Source: Chitinophagaceae bacterium
GTDB lineage: Bacteria > Bacteroidota > Bacteroidia > Chitinophagales > Chitinophagaceae
Assembly: GCA_947372235.1 (NCBI GenBank)
Contig: CANBSW010000036.1
Span: forward strand, 1-33,770
Direction of reading: 5' to 3'
DNA length: 33,770 nt
Under the pieces are notes generated by a model that saw only the letters and a program-made list of their open reading frames with translations, had not been told where the DNA came from and did no database searches. Both the position numbers and the translations under genes were made by a program. The stretch's first letter is position 1; each line of letters begins with the position of its first letter. This document shows, in pieces, positions 32,894 through 33,770 of the stretch.

Positions 32894-32957
32894 ACCAAAT
32901 AGTCAAGCTATTTAGTCATACCGTAAATTATAAACGAAATCTAATCAGTCCCTGTGT

Positions 32958-33080
32958 AGGGGCCTCCTTTGGGTTCGGTGTCGAGCGAAGCGTTAACAGA
33001 TCAGATCATGCGAAACAGATCTGATCAGAGGCCAAAGTAGCCCGGGAACAGAGACGAGGCCCAGCGGCCGAGAGCGATAC
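32958..33080. other. GC-rich, potentially structured segment (candidate ncRNA or repeat)
   Basis: The segment is visibly GC-richer than the genes around it and is not translated. Possible nested helices are GGGCCTC (32960-32966) with GAGGCCC (33056-33062), CTTTGG (32967-32972) with CCAAAG (33032-33037), and GATCAGATC (32999-33007) with GATCTGATC (33018-33026). The last encloses ATGCGAAACA. CCCGGG and CGGCCG lie in the 3' part. No promoter or terminator was recognised, so it could be a repeat rather than an RNA gene. Confidence 0.45.
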
Positions 33081-33131
33081 AAAATATCGAATAACAGTGT
33101 GTTGCAAAACAAAACCATCACAAGTCACAAA

Positions 33132-33740
33132 ATGGAACAACATTTTCTCAAAGCCGATTACTGGAACACCCGCTACCAGCAAAACCAAACCGCTTGGGAT
33201 ATCGGCTATATCTCCACCCCCATCAAAGAATACATAAACCAGTTAACCGAAAAAAACTTACGCATCCTCATCCCCGGCTGTGGCAATGCTTACGAAGCAA
33301 AATATTTATTAGAGAAAGGTTTTACCCATATTACTGTTGTTGATATTTCTACCACATTAACAGAGCAACTAAACAATTCATTAACTGCAGAAGAAAAACA
33401 AAAAATACATATTATCACAGATGATTTTTTTGAGATAGAAGGGAAATACGACCTGATGATCGAGCAAACATTTTTCTGCGCCATTGATCCTTCTTTGCGA
33501 CATCAATATGTTGTAAAAACAGCTTCCTTACTTTCTGAAAAAGGAAAACTGGCCGGATTATTATTTAACCGAAATTTCGAGAATAGCCCACCATTTGGCG
33601 GTGATGAAAATGAATACAGGCAACTTTTTTCCATGCATTTCCGTATGAAGTGTTTGGATGCCTGTTACAATTCTATTCCGGCGAGAGCAGGCAATGAATT
33701 GTTTCTGATAGCAGAAAAATTAAATACCGAAACGCAGTAA
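33132..33740 (+). CDS. SAM-dependent methyltransferase (thiopurine methyltransferase-like)
   Basis: From the ATG at 33132 the product is 202 residues (MEQHFLKADYWNTRYQQNQ). TAWDIGYISTP (residues 20-30) and the SAM-binding motif LRILIPGCGNAYE (about 43-55) are typical of the TPMT family. VVDIS follows, then MIEQTFFCAIDPS and GLLFNRNFENSPPFGGDENE near the C-terminus. Such enzymes methylate sulfur, halide or thiol substrates; which one is unknown. An upstream TTG at 33099 would add 11 residues outside the conserved start and is not used. No neighbour suggests a substrate. The window ends 30 bases after its stop. Confidence 0.9.
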   Translation: MEQHFLKADYWNTRYQQNQTAWDIGYISTPIKEYINQLTEKNLRILIPGCGNAYEAKYLLEKGFTHITVVDISTTLTEQLNNSLTAEEKQKIHIITDDFFEIEGKYDLMIEQTFFCAIDPSLRHQYVVKTASLLSEKGKLAGLLFNRNFENSPPFGGDENEYRQLFSMHFRMKCLDACYNSIPARAGNELFLIAEKLNTETQ

Positions 33741-33770
33741 GTAAATCTATAAACCACAAAATTAAGTACG

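Noticed and set aside
33099..33131. TTG start for the methyltransferase
   Set aside because: It adds 11 residues with no family match; the ATG at 33132 gives the expected N-terminus.
1..33770. CRISPR arrays, tRNA or rRNA genes, transposase genes
   Set aside because: I saw no regularly spaced direct repeats, no cloverleaf sequences with TTCGA loops and no transposase-like proteins; the repeats present are inverted or short tandem words.

Overview
The window looks like chromosomal DNA of a Bacteroidota bacterium, most likely a member of the Chitinophagaceae or a close relative. It is AT-rich. Several genes are preceded by the Bacteroidota -7 promoter word TAnnTTTG, and ribosome binding sites are rare. 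The gene set is also typical: a fused SecDF, a TonB-dependent receptor, many lipoproteins, an OprB-like porin and a split methylmalonyl-CoA mutase. I found no tRNA, rRNA, CRISPR array, transposase gene or phage gene. The genus is inference. No gene-free stretch exceeds 300 bp.

Layout. 1-3247: 3' end of a TonB-dependent receptor, a HupE/UreJ-type membrane protein and a convergent TPR lipoprotein, possibly a metal-uptake neighbourhood. 3517-5530: groES-groEL, separated by a palindromic repeat. 5584-7757: three tandem, diverged YhhN (lysoplasmalogenase-like) membrane proteins on the minus strand. 7886-11998: a small two-TM protein, an FKBP lipoprotein and secDF. 12137-18170: a heavy-metal efflux operon (His-rich exported leader protein, TolC-like channel, adaptor lipoprotein, CzcA-type RND pump), then a terminator and a porin (18297-19628). 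19826-22444: an A-type Fe-S carrier, an unknown membrane-anchored protein and the methylmalonyl-CoA mutase large subunit. 22571-26481: a YqaE/Pmp3 protein, a secreted M20 amidohydrolase and a secreted S9 peptidase. 26581-30903: a YggS PLP protein, an unknown exported protein with a DxDD motif, an acyl-CoA dehydrogenase and a lipoprotein amidase. 30932-33740: an MFS transporter, an HD-domain protein and a TPMT-like methyltransferase.

The most unusual signal is in the gaps between genes. At least ten long inverted or word-like repeats, mostly of unrelated sequence, sit just 3' of genes. They occupy four of five convergent gaps and none of the five divergent gaps. With one exception they are in gaps that lack an ordinary intrinsic terminator. 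One similar repeat has become coding sequence inside the yggS homologue. A GC-rich, potentially structured segment at about 32958-33080 may be a non-coding RNA or another repeat.

The genes are mostly housekeeping, and I see no defence or secondary-metabolite cluster. The best candidates for undescribed biology are the 3'-end repeat pattern, the three-gene YhhN array, the His-rich protein heading the metal-efflux operon and the orphan DxDD protein.
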